Source: Artocarpus heterophyllus (Eukaryota > Streptophyta > Magnoliopsida > Rosales > Moraceae). From it: DNA of 64,000 nucleotides. The notes beneath the pieces were generated by a model that had not been told where the DNA came from, made no database searches, and saw nothing but the letters and a program-made list of their open reading frames with translations. The position numbers were made by a program, and so were the translations under genes. The stretch covers positions 31,091,346-31,155,345 of the forward strand of contig CM046350.1 of the NCBI GenBank assembly GCA_025403435.1. Reading direction: 5' to 3'. This document shows, one piece after another, positions 34,431 to 47,252 of this stretch (its first letter is position 1; each line of letters opens with the position of its first letter).

Positions 34431-37400
34431 TTCCCCTCCTCTTGACAAGGATTTGTCCTCAAATCAGACTCTGCATCAAAAGGAATCAAATCAGAAACAT
34501 TGAAGGTAGCACTTATATTATACTCACCTGGCAAATCCAACTTGTAAGCGTCGTCATTAATTCGTTCAAGGACTTGAAATGGGCCATCTCCCTGTGGTAA
34601 CAACTTTGAGTTTCTTTGTTTCAGAAAACGCTCCTTTCTGAAGTGCAACCACTCCCAGTCTCTGGGTTCAAAAATCAACTTGTGTTGCCCCTTGTTGGCT
34701 TGCTTTGCATATTGTTTCATTCTCCGCTCAATGTTGACTCTTGCTTTCTCATGAATCTGTTTAATAAAATCAGCCTTCCTTTTGCCATCTAAATTAACAC
34801 GCTCAAAAACAGGTAGTGGTGATAAATCCAATGGTGACAAAGGATCAAAACCATAAACAATTTCAAAAGGTGAATACTTAGTAGCAGAATGGATAGAGCG
34901 ATTATATGCAAACTCAACATGTGGTAAATAGTCTTCCCATGTTTTAATGTTCTTACTGATTATTGCTCTTAATAAGGTTGACAATGTCCTATTCAATATC
35001 TCAGTTTGACCATCAGTTTGTGGGTGGCAAGTAGTAGAAAACAACAGCTTAGTACCTAACTTACTCCACAAAGTCTTCCAAAAGTAGCTCAAGAACTTAG
35101 CATCTCTATCTGAAACAATTGTCCTAGGCATGCCATGTATTCTCACAATCTTCTTAAAGAACAATTCAGCAACATGTGATGCTTCATCAGTTTTATGACA
35201 AGAAATAAAATGTGCCATCTTAGAAAATCGATCGACAACCACAAACACACTATCCTTCCCACATTGGGTTCTAGGTAAACCTAACACAAAGTCCATTGAA
35301 ATATCAGTCCAAGGCTCACTAGGAATTGGTAAAGGTGTGTCTAAACCATGGGGTTGTGCTCTTGGTTTAGCTTGCCTACACGTGACACATCTACCACATA
35401 TCCTTTCAACATCCCTTTTCATGTGTGGCCAAAAGAAGTGTTCCTGCAAAACAGCTAAAGTTTTAGCAATTCCAAAATGCCCCATCAATCCGCCACCATG
35501 GGATTCCCTCACTAACAAATCTCTCAAAGAAAAAATTAGGCACACAAAGCTTATTCTCCCGAAACAAAAATCCATCATGTCTATAAAATTTACCCATTGC
35601 GTTTTTCTAACAAGCTCAATACTCCTCACTAAAATCTTGGTCTAAAGGGTATAAATCCTTAATGTGCTCAAAACCAAGCAGTTTAGCGTCAAGGATAGAA
35701 GATGATATGAACCCCGCCAAGAACTGATGCGACCCAAACCAAGATTGGTTTCCAAGATCAAAATTCCTAATCGGTTTTGGATGGAACCGCGACCTGATGC
35801 CTAACAAGAAGCACGAACCTTGGTATGTGAGGACGCCACAATCAGCTATGGATGGACTGACTGATAAGTCTTGGTATGTGAGGACGCCACAATTAGCTAT
35901 GGATGGACTGATTGATAAGTCTATGAATGCCACGGAATTTTCCAATAAGTTTGAATAGTTCGTTTAGGAACCAAAGAGAATTAAACCTCAAATTGTGTAT
36001 TAAAACTTATTCCCCATTGAATGAAATTCGTTACAATATATAGGGGTCTATGCGAATTTTCAGTTCCTAATTGCCCATGGAATTTCGGGCAAATCAATTA
36101 CCAAAACGTCTAATCTAAAGCAAGAAGGAAAGTTCCCTTAATGGCTTAAAAGCCTTACAATAATAGAAATAAAACAAAAGCAAAAAGCAAACTAGACATT
36201 AAAAGGTAAATAGCTGATTCTTCTCGCCACTTGTCGCTCAAAACGGGAAAGTAACTGAAATGGAAATTACTCGGTCCCTTCTAGAGCTTGAATCACACAT
36301 TTGTTGGTCTGGATGTCACATGCAATTCCCTCAATGGGCCTCCATGCAATAGCTTGAGCCCAAGTTGCTTGAATTAGCCCAATAAGCGTTTCTTTGAACT
36401 TCTTCACACGAGCTCTCGTAACCGGACCAATTGGAACTTGAATTGGATCTGAATATGTCTCATCCCACGTGCTCTTGCTTGTGTTAACGATGTCCTCATC
36501 AGAAGATAATGTGTACCTGTGAGAAAGTGCATCCGCAACGACATTTTCCTTACCTTGCTTATATCGGATGACGTAAGGAAATGTCTCGATGAATTCTACC
36601 CAGTGGGCATGCCTCTTGTTCAACTTTTGTTGTCCCTTCAGATGTTTCAATGACTCGTGAACAGTGTGAATCACGAATTCCTTGGGCCATCGGTAGTGTT
36701 GCCAAGTCTTTAATGCTCAAACCAACGCCTACAACTCCTTGTCATAAGTTGGGTAAATTAGTGTTGACCCACTCAATTTTTCACTGAAATACACGATTGG
36801 TCTTCCTCCTTGCTTCAGCACAGCACCTATACCTACACCAGAAGCATCACATTCAATTTCAAACGTTTTAGAAAAATCAGGTAAAGCAAGTAAAGGAGCA
36901 TGACCAAGCTTATGCTTAATAAGCTGAAATGCCTTCTCTTGTTCTTCTCCCTACTAGAACCCAACGTTCTTCTTGATTACTTCTGCGAGTAGTGCAGCCA
37001 AAGTATTGAAATCCCTTGCAAGCCGTCGGTAAAAGCTGGCAAGTCCATGAAAACTCCTTACATCTCCAATGCTTGTGGGACTTGGCCATTCTTGGATAGC
37101 CCTAACCTTTTCTTCATCGACCTGTATACCTTGAGCACTAATAACAAAACCAAGAAATACAAGCTTATTCGTGCAAAAGGTACACTTCTTAAGATTAGCA
37201 TACAATTTTTCCTTCCGTAAAACATCTAAAACAAGTTTCAAATGTTCAATATGATCGTCCAAGTTGCTGTTATAGATCAGGATATCATGAAAATAAACGA
37301 TTACAAATTTCCCAATAAAAGCTCGCAAAACATGGTTCATTAAATGCATAAATGTGATAGGCACATTGGTTAAACCGAAAGGCATTACCAACCACTCATA

Positions 37401-39214
37401 CAAACCTTGTTTCTTTAGAAAGCTGTCTTCCACTCACCTCCCTCTTTCATACGAATTTGATGATATCCACTTTTCAGATCAATTTTAGAAAATACACAAG
37501 CACCATGCAATTCATCTAACATGTCATCCAAGCGAGGAATGGGATGTTGATACTTTACCATGATGTTGTTGATGGCTTGACAATCAACGCACATCCTCCA
37601 AGTCTCATCTTTCTTAGGCACAAGTAAAACTGGTACGGCACACGGGCTCATGCTTTCTCTCACATACCCCTTCTCCATTAACTCACTTACCTACCGTTGG
37701 AGTTCCTTTGTCTCCTTGGGATTACTCCTATAGGCTGGTGGGTTTGGAATTGTAGCTCCAAGTATGAAGTCTATTTGATGTTCAATCCTACGGATTGGAG
37801 GTAAACCTTGCGGTGTTTCCTCAGAAAGATATCCTCATATTCCTACAAAAGAGAAAAATAGAACTATGCAAGGTGGAATCAAGATCGTTAGTGTTTAATA
37901 ATGCCTCCTTGTGCATGAGTAAAATCATCGGGCGATTAGAAAACAAAGCTCTTCTCACATCACTCTCTCTTGCATAAAAGTTTGTTTTTCTCTCTATTTT
38001 TACCACATTGGCTGAATCTTCCTTTGTATTGGCTCTCTCAATTTTCTCTTGTTTTTCTTGGCCCCTCTATCTTTTTTCCCTCTCTGGCCGAACTCTCTCT
38101 CTGCACTCCAACACTCTTTTTCTCAATCTCTCCTTTTTGTTCATTCTCCTTTTGTAACCACACTTGATCTTCACGAACCTATTTAGGTGTCAATGGTACA
38201 AGAGTGAATGGTCTCTGGTTGTGCACAAGAAAATATTTATTGGTGTAGCCATCATGTTTGACTCGACGATCAAATTGCCATGGTTGACCTAGTAATAAGT
38301 GCCTGGCTTGCATTGGGACTACATTGCACAAAACTTCGCCTTCATGTACCAATGCAAAATGAAATTAATACCTATTTAGTTACCTTCACTTCACCACTAT
38401 TATTCAACCATTGCAACTTGTAGGGTCGAGGATGTTTGGTCATTGGCAGCCCTAATTTGTCAACCATAGTAGTGCCAGCAACGTTCATACAAGTCCCTCC
38501 ATATATTATCACACTACATACCTTATTCTGCACGTGGCACCTAGTATGAAAAATGTCCTCATGTTGATGTTCTTCTTCCTCTTTGGCTTGCACACTAAGA
38601 GCTCATCGAATGACCAACAATTCACCTTGGGCAGCATACTCCTCCTCATCCACATCCTCCAATGGTGGCATGGAGTCCTCGTCCGATTCGTCGTCCGTAA
38701 CAACCTCTCCGTCGTCCCATAACACTATCACCCTTTAGTTCGGACATTGGTTTGAGATGTGCCCCTGCCTTGGCATTTGAAACATTTAATATCACGGTTT
38801 TGAGAAGTGGATGAATCATGTTTAACTTGGTTTGAAGGGCTAGCCGTCGCTGGTTTTGGCTCAAACTTAGGCCTAGCGACCGATACCAATTTCTCTTCTC
38901 TCTTCCCATCATTCAGCTTCCATAAAGAAGGTCCCAAGCTAACATTGATACGTGAACTACCCCTCCTCTAGAGCTGCCGCTCTACCGTGATGGCTATTGG
39001 CACCATGTCTTCTAATTCTATGTAGTGTTGCATCTCCACCCTATCTTGAATGTTTAGATTTAGCCCTTGCAAAAATCTTGCCAAGGTTGCTTCTCGATCT
39101 TCTTCAACATTGGCTCGTATCATGGCTATTTCCATTTCTTGATAATATTCCTCCACACTCCTGTTTCCTTGTCTAAGTCCTTGCAACTTTTTGTACAACT
39201 TTTTCTTTTTGGAT
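34431..39214 (-). pseudogene. Element I gag-pol remnant (type 2), gag partly deleted
   Basis: Reverse-strand polyprotein. The integrase is intact-looking from 34431 to about 35530 (zinc finger [58 protein letters not shown]). [Solo LTR 35703-36501.] RNase H remnant with DALSHR, then RT (HDILIYN in place of DDILIYS, so a catalytic Asp is lost; [14 protein letters not shown]), the linker, a protease with IIYGGTCMNVAG in place of IIDGGS (catalytic Asp lost), the CCHC region, and gag from LYKKLQGLRQGNRS. The first half of gag is deleted: at about 39200-39214 the gag interior joins directly to purine-rich leader. Further stops near 36720, 36955 and 37680 and frameshifts near 37415 and 38350. Confidence 0.9.
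35703..36501 (-). repeat. Solo LTR-1 variant (TSD GAAGA) in element I
   Basis: 799 bp, starting TGATATGAACCCCGCC and ending GTCCTCATCA, flanked by GAAGA at 35698-35702 and 36502-36506. It splits the DAKLLGF...LSHRYTLSS region of I. Two U5 repeats. Confidence 0.95.
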
Positions 39215-39333
39215 CCTCTTGATTTTTCTTTTCTTTTCTTCTTTTTTTTTTTTTTGTGAAATTCAGCAAGAACAAAGACTAATAGACCAAGAAACACAAA
39301 ACAGGAAGCTACAACCTAAACTTGAAGCCCAAG
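39215..39333 (-). other. Element I 5' leader fragment
   Basis: Purine-rich (minus) leader with the T-run at 39240-39256. It matches the A1 leader at 9868-10050 and is cut by the LTR-3 start at 39334 after CCCAAG. Confidence 0.75.
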
Positions 39334-40243
39334 TGATGCAAGCAATGGAGCTGCACAAGTTAGGAGCCATGTTCGTGATCCCTTAAGCTGTTCAAGTGGT
39401 CCAATCATGAGATCTAAGGCCAAGCGATTCAAGGAAGGATTGAAAGGGCTCATTTAACAAGTTTGCGACGTGTCACATAAATAGAGCCCCAGCATAGGCC
39501 CAAGTTAATCTCAAGAGAGCCTAGTCATGATGATTAAGGTTCTAGAAGATTCACATTGATGATGTACACGATTCCAGTAAATTGTGGGGCAGATTTGTAA
39601 TTTCAGGAAACCTTCTATTTTGGATCAACACGTGGGTGCCATGTCATGAAGTTTGAGCCTCGTCATCAATTATTTTCCTGGTGCAATTTTTGTATTTTCT
39701 TAGTTGTCAAATTCGGTTTTGTTAGGCATAAAAACAAACCTGGATATTTTCCCTTTTTCTAGATTAGGATAGGTGTATTTTAAGGGATAAGATTAGCAAC
39801 TTTCCTTTTTTGTTATTTTAGGGCTTAATTTCGCATAGGAAAGTGCCAATTAAGGGATTTTCTAAGTCAACCTTTGCTTAGGGATTCTTTTGGGCTGAAA
39901 ATCATTCCCATATAATTGTAAACACTTTGTTATTTTGAGAATTCATCAATCTGATCATATTCATGAATTTTGTGAGGCCTTTTCTTGTGTTCTTGTTTTC
40001 TTGAGAAGACTCTTTGAACTTATCAAGATTAATCTTGTTGCGTTCAACAAACTGACTTATCATCTAGGGTTTTTAGTGTTCTTGAAATTCTAGGTGTGGC
40101 ATCTTCCTATCCATGGTTCTTGGTTCGTGTCTCACTAGATTATAGGTCAAGGCTCAACAAACGTGTGTGTTAAGGGATTAAGGGTGTTCGAATTCCAAAT
40201 TTGGTGTCTGGTCTTGTCGCGTTAGTTGGCGGGGTTCATATCA
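39334..40243 (+). repeat. LTR-3, 5' LTR of element E
   Basis: 910 bp, TGATGCAAGCAATGG...GGCGGGGTTCATATCA. The first 200 bases hold a decayed coding tail (RSKAKRFKEGLKGLI-like near 39410-39455), showing the same LTR-encoded C-terminus as LTR-1 and LTR-2. The U5 part has the GACTTATCA...GTGTGGCATC...GGTTCTTGGTTCGTG module. Confidence 0.88.
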
Positions 40244-40245
40244 GT

Positions 40246-40257
40246 TGGTATCAGAGC
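40246..40257 (+). other. Primer-binding site of element E
   Basis: TGGTATCAGAGC two bases after the LTR-3 end. Exact initiator-Met tRNA type. Confidence 0.92.
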
Positions 40258-41039
40258 CTAGGTTCCAAGGCAAGTTTGACTATCCTTTACCTTATGTTCT
40301 TGTTCTAGTTTAGTCAACTTTAGAGTCCTGAAAAAGAAACTCTAGTTTAAGGTCTAAAATTCTTGGCCGAATTGTTCCCTTCCTTTTCCTGTTCGAATTT
40401 TGCCAATTCCTTTTGCTTTGAATACTTGTCAATTAGTTTCCGTTTGATTTGAATTTGATTGTTCTCATTTGTTTCTCATTTATTTGTGCACACCTGCTCG
40501 TTTATGTGTTGATTCTAGTTTTACAAAAACAAAAAAAAAAAAGGATGCAAAAAGAAAACAAAGAAAAATAAAAAAAAAAAGAAAACAAGAGAAAGAAAAA
40601 AAAAAAGAGGATCTGAAAAAAAAATGAATTTTTTTTTTTTTTGTTTTCATCTCTATAGGGTTCCACAAGCCCAGAACACACTTTGCTCCATAGCAAAAAA
40701 ATAATAAAATAAAAATTTCAGCCATTCATTTTACACATTCTTGTGCTTTAGTATCTTTGTTATTACGTCTTCGTTTGTCATTCTATGTATTGCTTGTCAA
40801 ATCATGTGGATTGTTTGGGTAGAGTCTGGTTTGTTTGAATTGCTACTTGAATCTTGTGTGTTTCTTTAGTCTGATTAAGAATTTGAGAAGACATAATGAG
40901 TGGAAAAAAGGCAAGAGTGGTAAGAACATTAAGTTAAGAGCCAATTTGAGTGAAACACAAGTGTGAGCGAATCATTCTTGAGTGAAAAATGTGAGGGAGT
41001 GCTTGCGAGGTTTCTAACTTTTTATTGCAGAATTTAAAC
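40258..41039 (+). other. Element E 5' leader
   Basis: About 780 bases of leader with A-rich runs at 40526-40650 and the GAGTGAAACACAAGTGTGAGCG motif near 40950. That motif is the forward counterpart of the CACTCGTGTTTCACTC seen in type-1 leaders. No coding sequence seen. Confidence 0.75.
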
Positions 41040-41845
41040 ATGTCTTACAATCCAGAAGATAATTCAACTGAAGAGGTCCAACAACGAACCATTCCGAATC
41101 TACAGTTACAAGCTTTGATGGGGGAACTGAGACGGATTATGAGAGCTGAATTGGAACCTTTACATGAGAGAATGGATAGGTTGGAAGAGGGGATACGTAG
41201 GGGGTAGCAACAAAATAACCCCATTAGGCAACCTAGACGTGTACACCATGGTGAGCAACGGGGGGCATAGAGGATGATGATGACTGGGAGGAGTTTGATG
41301 ATCCACCTAATAATTGGGGCAGGTTTGGGCGTGGTTTAGGGAACAGAGAAGATAGGCTAGGTAGGCAGAGGCGAGATGATAACTTAGGAAGCATCAAGGT
41401 GAAGATTCCGTCCTTCCAAGGGAAAAATGATCCTGAGGTGTATCTAGAGTGGGAGAAGAGGATGGAGATGGTCTTCAAATTCCACAACTACTCTGAGTTG
41501 AAAAAGGTAAAGCTCGCTACAATTGAATTCATTGACTATGCTATTGTTTGGTGGGATCAGTTGTTGAAGGATAGAAGAAGAAATGGAGAGCGAACTATTG
41601 AGACGTGGGAGGAAATGAAAGCAATCATGCACAGACGATTCATCCGGAGTTACTACCATAGGGAGCAGTACAACAAGCTCCAACGTCTTACACAAGGTAA
41701 CAGGAGTGTTGATGAATATCATAAAGAGATGGAGGTCGCCATGATCAGTGAAGATGTAGTGGAGCACCGGGAGGCCACTATGGCGAGGTTCTTACACTGT
41801 TTACAACGTGAGATTGCAGATGTGGTAGAAATGCAACATTATGTG
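41040..41845 (+). pseudogene. Element E gag, first part (type 3)
   Basis: Starts at the ATG at 41040-41042 (MSYNPEDNSTEEV). The coil PNLQLQALMGELRRIM and EPLHERMDRLEEG resembles type-2 gag. A stop at 41205-41207 and a frameshift near 41265 break the Arg-rich spacer. The gag core follows in another frame (IPSFQGKNDPEVYLEWEKR, YAIVWWDQL, NKLQRLTQGNRSVDEY) up to MQHYV, where D is inserted. Gag resumes at 48674 with the same residues. Confidence 0.88.
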
Positions 41846-42645
41846 TGATACGAACCACGCCAAGAGCTGACGCGATCCTAACCGAAGTTGGTTTCCAAGA
41901 TCAAATTTCTAACCGGTTTTGGATGGAACCGCGACCCGATGCCCAACAAGAAGCACGAACCTTGGTATGTGCGGACGCCACAATCAGCTATGGAGGGACT
42001 GATTGATAAGTCTTGGTAAGTGAGGACGCCACAATCAGCTATGGATGGACTGATTGATAAGTCGATGAACGCCACGGAAATTTCCGATAAGTTCGAATAG
42101 TTCGTTTAGGAACTAAAGAGAATTAAACCTCAAAATTATGTGTTATTACTTGTCTCTCATTGATTGAAATTCGTTACAATTATATAGGGGTTCCTATGCG
42201 AATTTTCAGCCCCGAATTCCCATGGAAATTTCAGGAAACTCATTTAACAAAAGTCAAATCTAGACTAAATAAGGAAAGTTCCCTTAATGGCTTAAAAGCC
42301 TTACAATAATAGAAATACCAGAAACGGAAAAAAGGAAACTAGACATTAAAAGGTCAAAACTGATTCTTCTCGCCATGTGTCGCCTCAAAATGGGAAAGTA
42401 ACTGAAATGGAAATTACTCAATCCCTTCTATAGCTTGAATCACGCATTTATTGGTGTGGTTGTCGCATGCAATTCCCTCAATGGGCCTCCATGCAATAGC
42501 TTGAGCCCAAGTTGCTTGAATCAGCCCAATAAGTGTTTCTTTAAACTTCTTCGCACGAGCTCTCGTAACCGGACCAATGGGAACTTGAATTGGATCTGAA
42601 TATGTCTCCCACGTGCTCTTGCTTGTGCTAGTGATGTCCTCATCA
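41846..42645 (-). repeat. LTR-1, 3' LTR of D, encoding the polyprotein tail
   Basis: 800 bp. The innermost 232 bases (42414-42645) are the last 77 codons of the polyprotein including the stop, with [16 protein letters not shown] and [15 protein letters not shown]. Two U5 repeats. Confidence 0.95.
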
Positions 42646-45600
42646 TTCCCCTCCTCTTGAGAAGGATTTGTCCTCAAATCGTCGCCTACATCAAAAGGAC
42701 TTAGATCAGAAACATTAAAGGAGGCACTTACACCATACTCACCTGGCAAGTCTAGCTTGTACGCATTATCATTGATCCTTTCGAGAATTTGAAAAGGACC
42801 ATCCCCTCTAGGCAATAGCTTGGATTTCCTTTGCTCCGGAAACCGTTCCTTGCGTAAGTGCAACCACACCCAATCACCGGGCTCGAAGACGAGCTTGTGA
42901 CGCCCTTTGTTGGCTTGTTCAGCATATTGTTTAGTCCTTCGCTCGATGTTGAGTCTTGCCTTCTCGTGTATCTGCATAACAAGATCAGCTTTTCTTTTTC
43001 CATCTAAATTCACATGCTCAGACAAAGGTAATGGCATTAAATCCAAAGGAGTTAAAGGATTAAAACCATAAACAATTTCAAACGGTGAAAATTGAGTAGC
43101 AGAATGAATAGATCGATTATAAGCAAACTCAACATGTGGTAAACACTCCTCCCATGTTTTGATGTTCTTTTTAATGACAGCCCTCAACAAAGTAGACAAG
43201 GTTCTATTCACAACTTCTGTTTGACCATCGGTTTGAGGGTGACAAGTAGTTGAAAACAATAGCTTAGTCCCTAACTTAGCCCACAAAGTCTTCCAAACGT
43301 AGCTTAAGAACTTGGTGTCCCTATCAGAAACAATTGTCCTAGGCATACCATGAAGTCTCACAATTTCCCTGAAGAACAAATCAGCAACATTGGAAGCATC
43401 ATCTGTCTTGTGGCATGGAATAAAATGAGCCATCTTGGAAAACCTATCCACAACCACAAATATCGAGTCTCTTCCCCGTTTAGACCTAGGCAAACCTAAC
43501 ACAAAATCCATCGAAATATCAATCCAGGGTTCACTAGGTATTGGTAAAGGGGTGTATAAACCATGGGGCTGCACTCTTGATTTAGCCTGCCTACAAGTTA
43601 CACATCTACCACAAAGCCTCTCAACATCTCGTTTCATATGTGGCCAATAGAAGTGTTCCTGCAACATAGCTAAAGTTTTCACTACTCCAAAATGTCCCAT
43701 CAATCCTCCCCCATGGGATTCCCTCACTAGCAAATCTCTTAATGAACAATTAGGCACACATAATTTATTCTCCTGAAACAAGTATCCCACATGCCTAAAG
43801 TATTTACCACTAGCAGATCTCTCACAAGCTTGATACTCATTACGAAAGTCATGGTCATCAGCATATAACTCTTTAATGTGTTCAAAACCCAGTAGTTTAG
43901 CATTAAGAGTTGAGATTAAGACATACCTGCGAGAAAGTGCATCGGCAACGACGTTTTCCTTACCTTGCTTGTAGCGAATGACATATGGAAACGTCTCTAT
44001 GAATTCTACCCAACGAGCATGCCTCTTGTTCAGCTTGTGCTGGCCCTTCAAGTGTTTCAGGGACTCATGATCAGTGTGAATCACGAACTCCTTAGGCCAT
44101 AGGTAGTGCTGCCACGTCTCTAATGCCCGAACCAATGCATACATCTCTTTATCATAAGTTGGGTAATTAAGAGTTGCCCCATTCAGCTTCTCACTGAAAT
44201 ATGCTATTGGTCTCCCTTCCTGCATTAAAACAGCACCAATTCCAACACCTGAAGCATCACATTCAATCTCAAAAGTTTTGGCAAAATTAGGTAAAGATAA
44301 CAATGGAGCATTTGTCAACTTCTCCTTGAGTAGCTGAAATGCCTTTTCTTGCTCTTCTCCCCATCTAAACCCAACGTTTTTCTTGATCACTTCAGTCAGT
44401 GGTGCGGCTATAGTACTGAAATCTTTCACAAACCGCCGGTAGAAACTAACAAGTCCATGAAAACTCCGTACGTTTCCCACACTAGTTGGACTCGGCCATT
44501 CCTGGATGGCTCGCACCTTTTCTTCATCAACCTGTATACCTTGAGCACTAACAACAAAACCAAGAAACACAAGCTTATCTGTGCAAAAGGTACATTTCTT
44601 GAGGTTAGCATACAACTTTTCCTTCCGTAAAACATCTAAAACAAGTTTCAAATGTTCAATATGTTCATCCAAATTGCTGCTATAGATAAGGATATCATCA
44701 AAATAAACAACGACAAATTTTCCAATAAAAGCTCGCAAAACATGGTTCATTAAACGCATAAATGTGCTAGGCGCATTGGTTAAACCGAAAGGCATTACCA
44801 ACCACTCATACAACCCTTGTTTTGTTTTGAAAGCCGTCTTCCACTCGTCTCCCTCTTTCATGCGAATTTGATGATATCCACTCTTCAAATCAATTTTAGA
44901 AAACACACAAGCACCATGCAATTCATCTAACATGTCATCCAAGCGAGGAATGGGATGTCGATACTTTACCGTGATGTTGTTGATGGCTCGACAATCAACG
45001 CACATCCTCCAAGTCCCATCTTTCTTAGGCACAAGTAAAACTGGTACGGCGCACGGGCTCATGCTTTCTCTCACGTGTCCCTTCTCCATCAACTCATTTA
45101 CCTGCCGTTGGAGTTCCTTTGTCTCCTCGGGATTACTCCTATAGGCTGGTCGGTTTGGGATTGTAGCTCCAGGTATGAAGTCGATTTGATGTTCAATCCC
45201 GCGGATTGGAGGTAAACCTTGCGGTGTTTCCTCGGGAAAGATATCCTCAAAATCCTGCAAAAGAGAAACAACAGAACTATGCAAGGTGGAATCAAGATCG
45301 TTAGTGTTTAATAACGCCTCCTTGTACATGAGTAAAATCATCGGCTGATTAGAAAACAAAGCTCTTCTCACATCACTCTTTCTTGCATAAAAGTTTGTTT
45401 TTCTCTCTACTTTTCTCTCATTGGCTGATTGTGAATTCTTTTCAGCCCTCTCAATTTTCTCTCCCTTGCTCTCTTTGCTCTCCTTTTTCTCGGCCATCTC
45501 TTCCTTTTTTCTCTCACTGGCCGAACTCTCTCTCTGCACTCCCACTCTTGATTTTTCTTCACTCTTTATTTTTTTATCACTTTCTCTTTGTAAGCTCACT

Positions 45601-47252
45601 TGGTCTTCATAGACCTGTTTTGGTGTTAATGGAACAAGAGTTATCGTCTTTTGATTGTGAACGAATGAGTACTTGTTGGTGAAACCGTCATGCTTAACTC
45701 GCCGATCAAATTGCCATGGTCTGCCTAATAACAAGTGCCCAGCTTGCATCGGAACCACATCGCACAAAACTTCATCTTCATATCTTCCAATGCGAAAAGG
45801 AACTAACACCTGTTTATGCACCTTTACCTCACCAGTATCATTTAACCATTGCAATTTATATGGTCGAGGATGCTTAATTGTTGGCAGCCCTAACTTCTCT
45901 ACCATGGTTGTGCTAGCAACATTTGTACAACTCCCATCATCAATAATCACACTACATACCTTGTTTTGAACGTGGCACCTAGTGTGGAAGATGTTTTCCC
46001 GTTGCACCTCTTCATCTTCTTCTTTGGCTTGCACACTTAAAGCTCTCCTTGTGACCAACAATTCTCCTTGGACAGCGCACTCCTCATCGTCGACATCCTC
46101 TAATGAAGGCATAGAGTCATTGTCCGAATCCTCCTCGGTTTCAATGTCTCCATTGTCCCGCATCACCATAACTCGTTTGTTCGGACATTGGCTTGCTATA
46201 TGACCCCTGCCTTGACATTTAAAACATTTAATATCACGAGTCCGAGTAGTGGAAGAATCGGATTTACCTTGATTCCCATGGCTGGCCACCTCTTGTTTTT
46301 GCTCGAACTTTGGCTTGGGGTTGGATTGCTTCTCATCCTTCTTCCATTGGTTGGTTTTCCAAGCCGATGTACTCGGGTTTTGGCTAGGACGTGTGCTACT
46401 GCCCCTCCTCATAAGTTGATTCTCAACTTTAATAGCCATGTGCACCATGTCCTCCAACTCCACATAATGTTGCAACTCAACGGCATTGTGAATATCTCGG
46501 TTCAAGCCCGCCAAAAACCTTGCCATTGTAGCCTCCCGATCCTCCTCTATATTAGCCCGAATCATCATAACCTCCATCTCCTTATAGTACTCCTCTACAC
46601 TCCGGTTGCCTTGCTTAAGGTTTTGTAGTTTGTTGTACAACTCCCGGTAGTAGTAAGTTGGCACAAATCGCTTTCTCATCACGGTCTTCATCTCTTCCCA
46701 TGACTCAATAGGCCGCTCTCTATTTCGTCTCCTGTTTATAACAAGCTAATCCCACCAAGTAATAGCATAATCAGAAAATTCAATTACAGCCAATTTTACC
46801 TTCTTTGCCTCAGAATAGTAGTGGCAATCAACGATGAACTCCATTTTCTTCTCCCATTCTAGGTACGCTTCTGGATTGGATTTGCCTTGAAATGATGGTA
46901 TCTTCATTTTTATGCCTCTCAGGCTATCATCTTCCCTGTTCCTAACTCCTCTATCCCGTCCAAATCTTCGGTGACTACCCGCTGAATCTTCTCCTTCGTC
47001 AAACTCTTCCCCATCATTCCTATAGTAGTCATCAACCTCTCCTCTAACCGGAACCCGTTCTCGCCTACGTGCATGAGGAACATGTTGTGGCATCTCCACA
47101 CGTGCGTTTTCTATCTGGTCTATCCTCTCATGAAGCTGTCCTATCTCTCCCCTCAATAATCGCCTCATCTCCCCGATCATCGCTTCCATCAGAAGTTTTG
47201 GGTCTGCTGCACCCGAGGTACCCTCAATAGTGTTCTTGCTGTTGTTTGACAT
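42414..47252 (-). CDS. Gag-pol polyprotein of element D (one in-frame TAG)
   Basis: Single fused gag-pol frame of 1613 codons from the ATG at 47250-47252 (MSNNSKN) to the TAA inside the 3' LTR. Rough residue positions: gag coil 20-50, gag core 110-300 ([19 protein letters not shown]), CCHC knuckle [15 protein letters not shown] about 344-358, protease about 430-540, charged Lys/Glu linker about 545-650, RT about 690-930 ([23 protein letters not shown] about 850), RNase H about 995-1110 (ECDASG; DALSRR), integrase zinc finger about 1170-1217, integrase catalytic residues in DISMDFV (1244), SDRDTKF (1310) and TEVVNRT (1346), GPF/Y about 1484, tail to 1612. Two defects: a CAG-to-TAG codon at 46746-46748 (after AITWWD, gag core), and a protease active site reading IIDDGSC where all relatives have IIDGGSC. 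Otherwise open; the downstream 1425 codons (42414-46691) are uninterrupted. Confidence 0.93.
42646..42658 (-). other. Polypurine tract of D, inside the coding region
   Basis: The minus strand reads AAGAGGAGGGGAA immediately before TGATGAGG. It encodes part of SQEEGND, so the plus-strand primer and the coding sequence coincide. Confidence 0.9.

Noticed and set aside
43435..43650. Many 60-150-codon frames on the opposite strand of pol and gag (for example at 43435, 44349, 45383, 46188 and their equivalents in other copies)
   Set aside because: They recur at fixed positions opposite conserved pol/gag domains and have no recognisable domain. They are shadow frames of the real coding strand.
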